Of a stretch of DNA of 64,000 nt, positions 55,404 to 64,000 are shown piece by piece (positions within the stretch are counted from its first letter, which is position 1; every line of letters starts with the position of its first letter). Made by a program: the position numbers and the translations under genes. The stretch covers positions 62,001 through 126,000 of the forward strand of contig NZ_JBGUAW010000004.1 of assembly GCF_041821045.1 (NCBI RefSeq). Direction: 5' to 3'. This stretch comes from Thiohalorhabdus sp. Cl-TMA (GTDB lineage: Bacteria > Pseudomonadota > Gammaproteobacteria > Thiohalorhabdales > Thiohalorhabdaceae). The notes under the pieces are model-generated. The model saw only the letters and a program-made list of their open reading frames with translations, ran no database searches and had not been told where the DNA came from.

Positions 55404-56720
55404 CTAGGCCGGACCGTCCAGACCGGGCGTGAAGCGCATCCGGCGCTCGCGGCCCCGCCGCTCATCCACCCCGACCAGGAGCACCAGCCCCACCACGAAA
55501 AACCCCGCGGTGGCCAGCAGCGCGCCCCGGTAGTTTCCCGCAGAGAAATAGCTGAGCAGGCCGTAGGAAAGGGGGCCGACAATGGCCGCCACCTTGACCG
55601 CCACCCCCCAGAGCCCGAAGAACGCCCCCTCGTGCCCGGCGGGGGAGAGCATGGCCACCAGGGCGCGCCCGCTCGACTGGCTGGAGCCCATGCAGGCCCC
55701 GACCAGGAAGGCGGCCACCCAGAACATGCCCTCGCCGCGGGCGAAATAGGCGAGCAGGATGGCCACCAGCCAGCCCACCAGGGTCACGGCCACCGTGCGC
55801 ACGGCGCCGATGCGGTCATGGACCCGGCCCAGCAGCCAGGCGCCCGCAGCCGCGGCCAGGTTGACCACCAGGATGAGGGTGATGGTCTGGTCCTTGGAGA
55901 AGCCCATGACCTGCTCGGCGTAGATGGCCGCCAGGGCCACCACGGTCTGGATGCCGCAATAGAAGATCGCCAGACACACCAGGAACCGGGCGAGATCGGG
56001 AAGCTGACGGGCATCGCGCCAAGCCTGCAGGGTGCGGCGCCAGGGATTGGTGCGGTAGCCCCCGCGGGCCAGGGGGCCCGGGCGCTCCCGCACCCAAAGA
56101 AAGGTGGGCAGCGCGGTCAGGGCGAACAGGCCGGCCACGATAAGCATGGTCACGGGAATGAAATCGGCGGCATCGCCACCCTGGGCCTGGGACCAGCGGA
56201 CGTAGGCCAGACACACCAGCAGGGTGAGCAGGCCGCCGATATAGCCAATGGTCCAGCCGAAGGCGGAGGTGCGGCCGAGGCGCTCGGGGGGCACCAGACG
56301 GGGCAGGAAGGCGGCGATGAGATTCTCGCCCAGGCCGAAGGCGGTATTGGAAACCAGGATCAGGGCCATGCCGAGGGCCAGCTCGCCGGGCCCCACCAGA
56401 CCCAGAGCGGCGGTCCCGGCTATGCACAGGGCGGTGGAGGCGCCCAGCCACGGCTTCAGGCGGCCGGTCTCGTCGGCCGTCTGGCCCACCCAGGGACCGA
56501 TCAGCAGCACGACCGCATGGGAAAGGGACAGGGCCACGGTCCACAGCAGCCAGGCCCCGGGGCCGCCCCCGGCCACGGCGCCGACGAAATAGGCGTTGAA
56601 CACCGCCGTGATGACCACCGTGGTATAGCCGGAATTGGCGAAATCGTAGAAGGCCCAGGCCAGGATCTCGCCGCGGCCGGCCCAGGCCGTACGCGGCGGG
56701 CGCTCATTCGGGGAGGGCAT
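55404..56720 (-). CDS. MFS transporter, UMF1 (Atg22-like) family
   Basis: A 438-residue, 12-helix MFS protein. The N-terminus ILAWAFYDFANSGYTTVVITAVFNAYF is the signature of the UMF1/Atg22-like group, and DPTRRK-like loops are replaced by WVGQTADETGRLKPWLGAST. ESTA-type substrates are unknown; yeast Atg22 exports vacuolar amino acids. The C-terminus is short and basic (GVDERRGRERRMRFTPG). Its start overlaps the acyltransferase stop by 17 bp, so the two are coupled. Confidence 0.88.
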   Translation of the reverse strand: MPSPNERPPRTAWAGRGEILAWAFYDFANSGYTTVVITAVFNAYFVGAVAGGGPGAWLLWTVALSLSHAVVLLIGPWVGQTADETGRLKPWLGASTALCIAGTAALGLVGPGELALGMALILVSNTAFGLGENLIAAFLPRLVPPERLGRTSAFGWTIGYIGGLLTLLVCLAYVRWSQAQGGDAADFIPVTMLIVAGLFALTALPTFLWVRERPGPLARGGYRTNPWRRTLQAWRDARQLPDLARFLVCLAIFYCGIQTVVALAAIYAEQVMGFSKDQTITLILVVNLAAAAGAWLLGRVHDRIGAVRTVAVTLVGWLVAILLAYFARGEGMFWVAAFLVGACMGSSQSSGRALVAMLSPAGHEGAFFGLWGVAVKVAAIVGPLSYGLLSYFSAGNYRGALLATAGFFVVGLVLLVGVDERRGRERRMRFTPGLDGPA

Positions 56721-57390
56721 AGATGGCGTCCACGATACGTTTGGCCGCCTCGTTCAGCAGGGAACGGTCGCGGTCGCCGCTGTAGCGGCGGCGCAGATCC
56801 GCCAGGTCCACTTCCGGGCCGTAGCGGACCCGGACCCGGCGAGGCCGGAGGAAGGTCTTGAGGTCGCTTCCCGGAAGCTGGCGAATGCCGCTGATGCGGG
56901 CCGGGAAAACCGGAGCCCCGCTCTCCAGGGCGAGCATGGCCACCCCCGCCTTGGGGTGCACCCGCTCCTCGGGGGCGTGGATTCCGCCTTCCGGGAAGAT
57001 CCCCACCACGCGGCCCTCCTCGAGGCGCGCCAGGACGCCGCGCAGGCTGGTGGCGGTGGGACGCATGCGCTTCACCGGTATGCAGCCGGTCCGCTCGTAC
57101 ACCCAGGTCAGTGAGCGCACGCGGTAGTATTCCACGGCGATCATGAAGGAGATGATCCGCCGGTTGCTGGCGATCAGAAACAGCGGGTCGGGGCCGGCAT
57201 GATGGTTGGCCGCCAGCAGGGCCGGTCCCGCTTCGGGGAGCGTGCTCGCCTCGGCCCGCATGCGATGGAAGATCCGGCAGTAGGCACGGATCAGGGCGTG
57301 CAGAAGGCGGGCCCAAAGCGGCCAGTTCCGGGCGTGGTCGGGCAGGATGGACAAACGGGCTCCTCGGGTGGCTGCCGACGGACAGGCCAA
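56704..57390 (-). CDS. 1-acyl-sn-glycerol-3-phosphate acyltransferase-like protein
   Basis: A 228-residue PlsC-family acyltransferase. The motif HX4D is in ALLAANHHAGPDPLF, and FPEGGIHAPE (about 136-145) and PVFPARISGI are the acceptor and membrane-binding motifs. A short hydrophobic segment lies near the N-terminus. It acylates a glycerol phosphate or other lipid; substrate is not defined. It precedes and overlaps the MFS gene, which may therefore move a lipid-linked substrate (speculative). Confidence 0.9.
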   Translation of the reverse strand: MACPSAATRGARLSILPDHARNWPLWARLLHALIRAYCRIFHRMRAEASTLPEAGPALLAANHHAGPDPLFLIASNRRIISFMIAVEYYRVRSLTWVYERTGCIPVKRMRPTATSLRGVLARLEEGRVVGIFPEGGIHAPEERVHPKAGVAMLALESGAPVFPARISGIRQLPGSDLKTFLRPRRVRVRYGPEVDLADLRRRYSGDRDRSLLNEAAKRIVDAIYALPE

Positions 57391-57479
57391 CCATACCCGG
57401 GCGTCCGGGGAGAAAAAAGCGTAATCCGGCGCTTGGGCGCTCTCCGGAGCTTCTGACAGACTTCGGGAAGGGGGTGGCG

Positions 57480-58001
57480 CTAGGCCGGCTCCAGGTCCGC
57501 CGGGGCCACGAAGCGCTCCAGGTCGGCGCGTCCCCGGCCCACCCCGGCCCAGCTATCGCCCTCCAGGACCAGTACGGCCACGGCCCCGGTGGGGAACTTG
57601 GCCTTCATGCGGCCATACGCCGCCGGCGGGCCGCCTCCGGCCAGATCCACGGCCGCTTCCTGGATGGCCGGATTATGGCCGACGACCAGTACCGTGCCGG
57701 TGTCCGCGCTCAGGGCATGCAGGCGCTCCAGGAGCGAGGCCGCGGTGGCGGTGTAGAGACCGTCCTCGAAGGCCACATTGGGCAGCGTCTCCCATTCCGA
57801 CCACAACTGCTCCAGGGTTTCCCGGGTGCGGCGGGCGGAAGAGCACAGTATACGGTCCGGGACCAAACCGGCGTCCCGCAGATAGCCCCCCATGCGCGGG
57901 GCCACCTTCTGGCCGCGCTCGTTCAGGGGGCGATCGTAATCCGCCAGGCCGGCCTCCTCCCGGCTCGACTTGGCGTGCCGCATGAGGAGGATCCGTTTCA
58001 T
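57480..58001 (-). CDS. SixA-like histidine phosphatase
   Basis: The ATG at 58001 gives 173 residues. The catalytic RHG-type motif is LLMRHAKSSREEAG, with the second His in TVLVVGHNPAIQEAAVDL and Arg in SSARRTRETLEQL. This is the SixA branch, which dephosphorylates phosphohistidine of HPt domains or PTSNtr proteins in E. coli. No two-component gene is adjacent. It diverges from the P-type ATPase gene (42-bp gap). Confidence 0.9.
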   Translation of the reverse strand: MKRILLMRHAKSSREEAGLADYDRPLNERGQKVAPRMGGYLRDAGLVPDRILCSSARRTRETLEQLWSEWETLPNVAFEDGLYTATAASLLERLHALSADTGTVLVVGHNPAIQEAAVDLAGGGPPAAYGRMKAKFPTGAVAVLVLEGDSWAGVGRGRADLERFVAPADLEPA

Positions 58002-58043
58002 TAGCGCGTCCCCTGCTCTGGTGGGTTTCCGAGGGAGTATACC

Positions 58044-60806
58044 TTGACCGCTCGTCCAACCGAACGCCCCCCGGCCTCGCCCGCCGGCATCCGCGCGGAC
58101 TCCTGGCACGCCCGCTCCCCGGAGGACACGCTGGCACGACTGGGCACCACCCGGGAAGGCTTGCCGCGGGGCGAGGCCCTGGAACGGCTGGACCGTTACG
58201 GCCCCAACCGGCTGACCCCGCCCCGCCGCCGGGGCCCCGTGCGCCGCTTCCTGGTCCAGTTCCACAACGTCCTGATCTACGTCCTGCTGCTCTCCGCCGT
58301 GACAACCGCCGCTCTGGCCCACTGGGTGGATACCGGGGTGATCCTCGGCGTGGTGATGGCCAATGCGGTGATCGGATTCCTTCAGGAGGGCAAGGCGGAA
58401 CGGGCCCTGGATGCCATACGCGACCTGCTATCGCCACGGGCGGTGGCGGTCCGGAACGGCCAGCGGACCACGCTTCCCGCCGAACAGCTCGTTCCCGGAG
58501 ACGTGGTCCTGCTCCAGTCAGGGGACAGGGTGCCCGCCGACCTGCGGCTGCTCAAGGTCCACAACCTGACGATCGACGAGGCGGCCCTGACCGGGGAGTC
58601 CATGCCCGTACGCAAGGGGACGGAAGCGGTCGCGGAGCGTGCCGCTCTGGCGGACCGCCCGGACATGGCCTATTCCGGAACCATGGTGCGCTACGGCCAG
58701 GGACGCGGCGTGGTGGTGGCCACGGGGGACAGCACCGAGCTGGGCCGGATCAGCACCCTGCTTGCCGAGGTCAATCCGCTGACCACCCCGCTTCTGCGGG
58801 AGATGGGCCGCTTCGGCCGCGTTCTGAGCCTGGCCATTGGCGGTCTGGCCGCGGCCCTTTTCTCCTTCGGGGTCCTGGTGCGCGGATACAGTGCCGTGGA
58901 GATGTTCATGGCCGCGGTGGGCCTCGCGGTGGCCGCCATCCCGGAAGGACTTCCCGCCATCATCACCATCACCCTGGCGGTGGGGGTACAGACCATGGCC
59001 GCCCGGCGCGCCATCGTCCGGCGGCTGCCGGCGGTGGAGACCCTGGGCTCCGTGACCGTGATCTGCTCCGACAAGACCGGAACGCTCACCCGCAACGAGA
59101 TGACGGTGGCCTCGGTGGCCGAATCCGGCCGAACCTTCGGAGTGACCGGCGACGGCTACGATCCCCACGGCGGCGTCACCCTGGACGGTACGGAGGTTGA
59201 TGCCGCCAGCCATCCGGGTCTTACGGAGATCATCCGGGCGGGGCTGCTGTGCAACGATGCCGGCCTGTACCGAGACGATGGCGGACGCTGGGCCGTGGAC
59301 GGCGATCCCACCGAGGGCGCCCTGGTCACCCTGGCCCGCAAGGCGGGCCTGGACCCCGTTCTGGAAAGCGAGGAACGGCCCCGCCAGGACCTCATCCCCT
59401 TCGAGTCCGAGCACCGTTTCATGGCCACCCTGCATCACGACCACTTCGGCCATGCCTTCGTCTATCTGAAGGGCGCCCCGGAGCGGGTCTTGGCCATGTG
59501 CAGCCACCAGCGCCACGGGGGCGAGGACGTCCCTTTGGATTCCGCGTACTGGCACGCGCACGCCGAGGGGCTCGCCGCCCAGGGCCAGCGGGTGCTGGCC
59601 CTGGCCTTCGGCGCCATGACGCCGGACCACGGCGAGCTGCGGTTCGCGGACGTGGAGGAAGGACTCACCCTCCTGGGGCTGGTGGGCATGATGGACCCGC
59701 CCCGGAGCGAGGCCATTGAGGCGGTGCACGAGTGCCGGCAGGCGGGCATCCGCGTGAAAATGATCACCGGCGACCATGCCGTTACGGCGCGGGCCGTGGG
59801 TGAGCGGCTGGGAATCGGCGACGGCGTCCGGACGCGCACCGGAGACGAGCTGGACGCCCTGGACGATGCCGGGCTCCGGGGCGATGTCCGGGCGGTGGAC
59901 GTGTTCGCCCGGGTGAGCCCCGAGCACAAGCTGCGCCTGGTGGAGGCCCTGCAGTCCGACGGCGAGGTGGTCGCCATGACCGGGGACGGGGTCAACGACG
60001 CTCCGGCGCTCAAACGGGCGGACGTGGGGGTGGCCATGGGCGTTAAGGGAACGGAGGTGGCCAAGGAGGCGGCAGAGATGGTGCTCGCCGACGACAATTT
60101 CGCCTCCATCACCGCCGCGGTCCGGGAAGGCCGCACCGTCTACGACAATATCAAGAAATCCATCCTGTTCATCCTGCCCACCAACGGCGGCGAGGCCCTC
60201 ACCATCCTGGCGGCGGTCCTGCTGGGCCGGGAGCTGCCCATCACGCCGGTGCAGATCCTGTGGGTCAACATGATCACCGCCGTGACGCTCGGACTGGCGC
60301 TCGCCTTCGAAGCCTCAGAGCCCGGCGTCATGCGCCGCCCGCCCCGGGAGCCGGGGGCCAGCCTGCTCTCTGCCTTCATGATCGCCCGAATCGTCCTGGT
60401 GTCCCTGGCCGCCGTGGCCGTCACCTTCGGCCTCTTCCTGTGGGAGCGGGTGCACGGCACGGAGGTGGAAGAGGCGCGTACCCTGGCGGTGAACACCCTG
60501 GTCCTGGTGGAAGCCTTCTACCTTTTCAGCACCCGCCGGATCCGTGACCCGATCCGAGGCCCCCGGGACCTCCTGGGCAACGGCTACGTACTGGCCGCTG
60601 CGGGGACGGTGGCGGGAGGCCAGCTCCTGTTCACCTATGCGCCCTTCATGCAATACCTGTTCGGCACTCGACCCCTTTCCTGGGAAAGCTGGGGACAGAG
60701 TGTCGCGGCCGCCGCATTGGTCTTCCTGCTGGTTGAAATTTCGAAGCACCTGCGCGGCAGGGACAATGCTGGACAAAATGGCTCATCTGTGTCAGGCGTC
60801 ACTTGA
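58044..60806 (+). CDS. cation-transporting P-type ATPase (type II, Ca2+/CtpF-like)
   Basis: A TTG start with GAGGGAG gives 920 residues. P-type motifs in order are LTGESMPV (actuator), the M4 IPEGLPAIITITLAVG, the phosphorylation DKTGTLTRNEM, KGAPERV in the nucleotide domain, and GDGVNDAPALKRADVG (hinge). The cation-binding M4 PEGL is SERCA/PMCA-like, and M6 NMITAVTLGLALAF is like bacterial CtpF-type ATPases. Ca2+ or another divalent cation, or Na+, is the likely substrate. Ten membrane helices are predicted. Monocistronic by orientation; the GGDEF/EAL gene follows at 103 bp. Confidence 0.9.
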   Translation: MTARPTERPPASPAGIRADSWHARSPEDTLARLGTTREGLPRGEALERLDRYGPNRLTPPRRRGPVRRFLVQFHNVLIYVLLLSAVTTAALAHWVDTGVILGVVMANAVIGFLQEGKAERALDAIRDLLSPRAVAVRNGQRTTLPAEQLVPGDVVLLQSGDRVPADLRLLKVHNLTIDEAALTGESMPVRKGTEAVAERAALADRPDMAYSGTMVRYGQGRGVVVATGDSTELGRISTLLAEVNPLTTPLLREMGRFGRVLSLAIGGLAAALFSFGVLVRGYSAVEMFMAAVGLAVAAIPEGLPAIITITLAVGVQTMAARRAIVRRLPAVETLGSVTVICSDKTGTLTRNEMTVASVAESGRTFGVTGDGYDPHGGVTLDGTEVDAASHPGLTEIIRAGLLCNDAGLYRDDGGRWAVDGDPTEGALVTLARKAGLDPVLESEERPRQDLIPFESEHRFMATLHHDHFGHAFVYLKGAPERVLAMCSHQRHGGEDVPLDSAYWHAHAEGLAAQGQRVLALAFGAMTPDHGELRFADVEEGLTLLGLVGMMDPPRSEAIEAVHECRQAGIRVKMITGDHAVTARAVGERLGIGDGVRTRTGDELDALDDAGLRGDVRAVDVFARVSPEHKLRLVEALQSDGEVVAMTGDGVNDAPALKRADVGVAMGVKGTEVAKEAAEMVLADDNFASITAAVREGRTVYDNIKKSILFILPTNGGEALTILAAVLLGRELPITPVQILWVNMITAVTLGLALAFEASEPGVMRRPPREPGASLLSAFMIARIVLVSLAAVAVTFGLFLWERVHGTEVEEARTLAVNTLVLVEAFYLFSTRRIRDPIRGPRDLLGNGYVLAAAGTVAGGQLLFTYAPFMQYLFGTRPLSWESWGQSVAAAALVFLLVEISKHLRGRDNAGQNGSSVSGVT

Positions 60807-60908
60807 GCATGGGGGTCGGGTAAAGCAGAATCGGGTTCCTCCTGCATCCCGGGGCCGAATTGTGAGCCGTCCCGGGGAAGCCTGGAGCCAGCCCGGGAGA
60901 CCTGCGGT

Positions 60909-63419
60909 TTGGCCCGAAAATCCTCCGTCCCTCTTCCCTGGAGGCTGCTGAACAGCCTGCGAGGGCGCTATCTTTTGGGCGCCTTCCTGGTGCTCGCCAT
61001 TCTGCTCGTCAGCAGCTGGTCCGCCGAGAGCTATCTCCGTTACGAGCAGGAGGAGCGCACCCGCCATTTCCAGCAGCGCCAGCAGGCCCTCGAGGCCAGC
61101 CGGGTGATCCGGGACGCCTTCTGGGAGGCGGAGCACCAGCTCCAGGCCTTCGTGCTCACCCCGGGGCCGCAGAGCCGCCGGAAGGCCCTGGCCGCCATCC
61201 GACGGGCCCACAAGGGCGCCCAGCACCTCCGCAAGCTGGCCTGGGTACGCAGCAACGACCAGCAGTCCTTGGCGGCCGGCCTGCTGAAGGATTTCCGGCA
61301 ACTGGAGGACAAGGCCCGCAAGCTGCTTGCCCTCCGGAGCTCCCCGGACCGGCTGTACCCGGCCCTGCGCATCATGCGCGAGAATCTGGCACCGGCCGGC
61401 ACCGCCTTCCTCAACGCCGCCCAGCTGGCGCTGGCCGCGGATCCGATCCCGGCGGCTCAGCCCGGAGCCCGTATAGACCATCTTTTCCGGGAAACCCGAT
61501 ATCAATGGAGCCGCATGATCGGTGAATTCCGGCTCTACGTAACGGCGCGCATCGGGATGCTGGGCGGCGCCCAAGACCATACCCGCATCGCCAATCTGGA
61601 AACCTACTTCAGCGCCGTGCAGGACAATCTTTCCCGGCTCGATGCCCTGGACCGCCGCGGTCTCCTGTCCCTGGCGCAGCGTCGCGCGCTGCGCACCATG
61701 GAGGAGCAATCCGAGCATTGGCACGACGCTTACCAGCAAGTACGCAAGCTCTACACCACCCACAACTGGCGGGAGGACTTCCCGCTGATCACCGGGTCAC
61801 TCCACCCCCTGTACCGCTCCATCCAGGGGGCCCTGATCCGGCTGGACAAGCGCATCAAGGAGGCCGCCACCCGGGAGGCGGATTCCATGGCCACCGTGGC
61901 CGGGAATCTGACCGCCATACTATGGAGCTTGCTGGTGATCCACCTGGGCGTGCTGGTGCTGGGCTACACCATCCTGCATCGGGGAATTCTCTCCCCCCTG
62001 GCCCGGGTGGCGACCGCCATCAAGGGCGAGGCCGAGGGCGAGACGGAGCTCCCCGCACTTCCCGGGGGACCGCGGGAGATCGAGGACCTGACCAATGCCT
62101 TCGGCACCATGCGCCAGGAGGTGCGGTCCCGGGAGTCCGAGCTGCAGCACCAGGCTTTCCACGATCCCCTGACCGACCTGCCCAATCGGACTCTCTTGGA
62201 GGACCGACTGAGCCAGGCCGTCCGCAAAAGCCGAAGGCAGGGCACCAGCGGGGCCCTGGTCATGCTGGACCTGGATTTCTTCAAGGAGATCAACGACACC
62301 TTCGGCCACCCCACTGGCGACAAGGTACTGGTGGAAGTGGCCCAACGGCTCCGCGAGGTCCTGCGGGAGACCGATACCGCGGCCCGCTTCGGAGGCGACG
62401 AATTCGGCATCCTGCTGCCGGACACGGACGGCGACGCCGCCAAGCACGTTGCCGGAAAGCTGTTGTCCCGTCTGCAGGCCCCCCTGCGTTCGGGCAACGG
62501 CGACCTGCATATCGGCGGCAGCATGGGTATCGCACTGTTCCCCGAGCACGGGGAGGACCCCGAGACGCTCATCCGCCGGGCCGATCTCGCCATGTACGAG
62601 GCCAAAAGGCTCCGGCAGGGGTTCGTGGAATTCCATTCGGACCACCTCCCGGACACCGTGGAGCGCCTCACGCGGGTTGGCGACCTCTACGCGGATATCC
62701 TCCACGACCGGGTGGAGCTGCATTTCCAACCGCAGGTGGATCTGGCCACCAGCCGGGTGGTTGGCGCGGAGGCGCTGCTTCGCTGGGGGCCGCCCGGCAC
62801 AAATCCCCTGCCCCCGCCCGACGTGTTCGGCATGGCCGAGCGGGCGGGGGTCTTCCATGCGCTCACCCAGCGCGTGTTCAACGCCGCCGTGCGGGAATGC
62901 GCCGGCTGGAGGAATACCGGCAAGGACCTGCGGATCGCCATCAACCTCACGGTGAACGACCTCCAGGCCGGCGGGCTGGTGGACGATATCCGGACCCATC
63001 TGACGGCCTGGGACCTGCCCGCTTCGCGCCTGGAGCTGGAGATCACCGAGAACGCCGTGGTGGCCGATACCGAACGGGCCAAGCGAACCCTGGGCGAGCT
63101 CCGGGATCTGGGTATTCGGGTAGCCGTAGATGACTACGGCACAGGGTACTCGTCGCTGGGCTATCTGAAGGAGCTTCCTGTGGACATCCTGAAGATCGAC
63201 AAGTCCTTCATGACCGGGCTTTCCGAAGAGCCCAGAAACCAGGCCATCGTCCGATCCACCATCGATCTCGGCCACAGCCTGGACCTGCAGGTAGTGGCAG
63301 AGGGCGTGGAATCTCCGCGGGCCCTGGACCTGCTCCTGGGCTGGAATTGCGACCGCGCCCAGGGCTTCCACCTCGGGGAGCCCTGCTCCGGGGTGGACTG
63401 GCGCGAGCGCTTCGCCTGA
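60909..63419 (+). CDS. membrane GGDEF/EAL protein with four-helix-bundle sensor
   Basis: A TTG start gives 836 residues. A membrane helix (YLLGAFLVLAILLVSSW, 21-37) is followed by a long periplasmic helical domain of about 280 residues (PilJ/MCP-type four-helix bundle), a second helix (ILWSLLVIHLGVLVLGYTI), a HAMP-like segment, then GGDEF (RFGGDEFG, with I-site RETD) and EAL. EAL motifs are GAEALLRW, INLTV, ELEITENA, AVDDYGTGYSS, ILKIDKSF and AEGVESPR, all intact. It could both make and degrade c-di-GMP. The sensor ligand is unknown. Confidence 0.92.
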   Translation: MARKSSVPLPWRLLNSLRGRYLLGAFLVLAILLVSSWSAESYLRYEQEERTRHFQQRQQALEASRVIRDAFWEAEHQLQAFVLTPGPQSRRKALAAIRRAHKGAQHLRKLAWVRSNDQQSLAAGLLKDFRQLEDKARKLLALRSSPDRLYPALRIMRENLAPAGTAFLNAAQLALAADPIPAAQPGARIDHLFRETRYQWSRMIGEFRLYVTARIGMLGGAQDHTRIANLETYFSAVQDNLSRLDALDRRGLLSLAQRRALRTMEEQSEHWHDAYQQVRKLYTTHNWREDFPLITGSLHPLYRSIQGALIRLDKRIKEAATREADSMATVAGNLTAILWSLLVIHLGVLVLGYTILHRGILSPLARVATAIKGEAEGETELPALPGGPREIEDLTNAFGTMRQEVRSRESELQHQAFHDPLTDLPNRTLLEDRLSQAVRKSRRQGTSGALVMLDLDFFKEINDTFGHPTGDKVLVEVAQRLREVLRETDTAARFGGDEFGILLPDTDGDAAKHVAGKLLSRLQAPLRSGNGDLHIGGSMGIALFPEHGEDPETLIRRADLAMYEAKRLRQGFVEFHSDHLPDTVERLTRVGDLYADILHDRVELHFQPQVDLATSRVVGAEALLRWGPPGTNPLPPPDVFGMAERAGVFHALTQRVFNAAVRECAGWRNTGKDLRIAINLTVNDLQAGGLVDDIRTHLTAWDLPASRLELEITENAVVADTERAKRTLGELRDLGIRVAVDDYGTGYSSLGYLKELPVDILKIDKSFMTGLSEEPRNQAIVRSTIDLGHSLDLQVVAEGVESPRALDLLLGWNCDRAQGFHLGEPCSGVDWRERFA

Positions 63420-63511
63420 TCCCGGCAGGCCACGTTCCGCCCGGTTTGTTTCCCGGCGGACGGGGCGCCATGATGGAGGCTCCGACCCGGAACGGCCCAG
63501 CGGAGCGCCCC

Positions 63512-63775
63512 ATGGATTGGATGCAGGCGGCGGGCCAGACCCAGGACTGGCTCCATACCATCGTCGGACCCCACAACCGGGCCATCACCTGGTGGCAGAT
63601 GATCAACCGGGCCGTGATCATCTTTCTTTTCACGGTGCTGCTGGTCCGTCTGGGCGGGAAGCGCTTCGGGAGGACGCCGGCTCCGACGACCTGAGCCGGG
63701 CGCGGGGCGCCTATCTGGAGCGTAACGGCAATTTCAGCTTCATCCACCGGGAATATGGCTTCGGGAGGTCCGCCG
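63512..63775 (+). pseudogene. decayed DUF421 (YetF-like) membrane protein gene
   Basis: MDWMQAAGQTQDWLHTIVGP starts a DUF421-like protein with one membrane helix (AVIIFLFTVLLVRLGGKRFG), but the frame ends at 63694 after 60 residues. From about 63670, in another frame, EDAGSDDLSRARGAYLERNG continues the typical C-terminus of the same family (LERNG...). So the middle (remaining helices and most of the cytoplasmic domain) is lost with a frame change. No intact DUF421 remains here. The exact right end is unclear. Confidence 0.6.
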
Positions 63776-64000
63776 ATGCGCCCCACCTTCCATCCGACCC
63801 TGGTGAACGGCCCCTTCGGGGACCCGGCCCTGTACGTGGAATTCCTGGACCGGCGGCCGGCCCTTATGTTCGACCTGGGCGAGATCTCCGACCTCGCACC
63901 GCGAAAGATCCTGCGCCTGACGCACGTCTTCGTCTCCCATGCCCACATGGACCATTTCGCCGGATTCGACCGGTTGCTGCGCATCTGCCTAGGGCGGGAT
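63776..64000 (+). CDS. metallo-beta-lactamase-fold hydrolase (3' end cut off by window edge)
   Basis: The ATG at 63776 with GGGAGG upstream opens a frame that runs off the window. Its 75 residues contain the metal motif VSHAHMDHFAGF (HxHxDH) and resemble ribonuclease Z-like / PQQB-like MBL proteins (GDPALYVEFLDRRPALMFDLGEI). Only the N-terminus is visible, so substrate cannot be inferred. Confidence 0.8.
   Translation, partial: MRPTFHPTLVNGPFGDPALYVEFLDRRPALMFDLGEISDLAPRKILRLTHVFVSHAHMDHFAGFDRLLRICLGRD

Overview
The window is about 67% GC and gene-dense, and reads as ordinary chromosome of a gammaproteobacterium. Evidence for this is the hemC-hemD...hemX-hemY cluster, gmk-rpoZ-spoT, rph-rdgB-hemW, apaG, and an E. 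coli-like SpoT, RecG and HtpG. A sarcosine/dimethylglycine N-methyltransferase (glycine betaine synthesis) and many acidic proteins suggest a halophilic or halotolerant organism, perhaps a sulfur-oxidiser-like lineage such as Thiohalorhabdus or Halorhodospira relatives. That placement is inference only. No phage, transposase, plasmid or CRISPR genes were seen.

Layout. 1-3.6 kb: a truncated ATP/ADP-translocase-like carrier and a rimB-rimK-aspartoacylase-like operon for ribosomal protein glutamylation. 3.8-10.5 kb: a DJ-1 protein, the betaine methyltransferase, a small exported HvfA-like Cys peptide, tRNA-Thr(CGT), an Irr-like Fur regulator, ThiO, a DUF481 outer membrane protein and MoaE. 10.5-25 kb: housekeeping genes (recG, rpmB, ridA, spoT, rpoZ, gmk, yicC, rph, mltA, rdgB, hemW, trmB) and a plant-type ferredoxin reductase. 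25-30.3 kb: the heme operon hemC-D-B-X-Y. 30.5-41.5 kb: a thioredoxin-like protein, an EEP nuclease, htpG, aconitase, an EAL protein with a roadblock-like partner, a YdcF-like protein, apaG and citrate synthase. 41.5-52.3 kb: a DUF4010 protein, ftsH, a hydrolase, DUF72, a phosphoribosyltransferase, a heme-c-sensing GGDEF/EAL protein and a FetA/FetB-like exporter. 52.5-55.4 kb: a rubrerythrin / heterodisulfide-reductase-like / DUF3501 peroxide-defence module. 55.4-64 kb: an MFS carrier, an acyltransferase, a SixA-like phosphatase, a P-type ATPase, another GGDEF/EAL protein, a decayed DUF421 gene and a truncated MBL-fold hydrolase.

The theme that ties separate loci together is iron, heme and peroxide. 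There is an Irr-like Fur regulator with a dyad over its own promoter, a complete heme operon, a FetAB-like exporter, and a rubrerythrin operon whose promoter carries a perfect 7-1-7 dyad of PerR/Irr type. The other notable non-coding structure is a family of CGCCAAG-repeat elements in three intergenic gaps, a REP-like pair between htpG and acnA, and a 177-bp hyper-palindrome inside the rubrerythrin operon that supplies the stop codon of the upstream gene.
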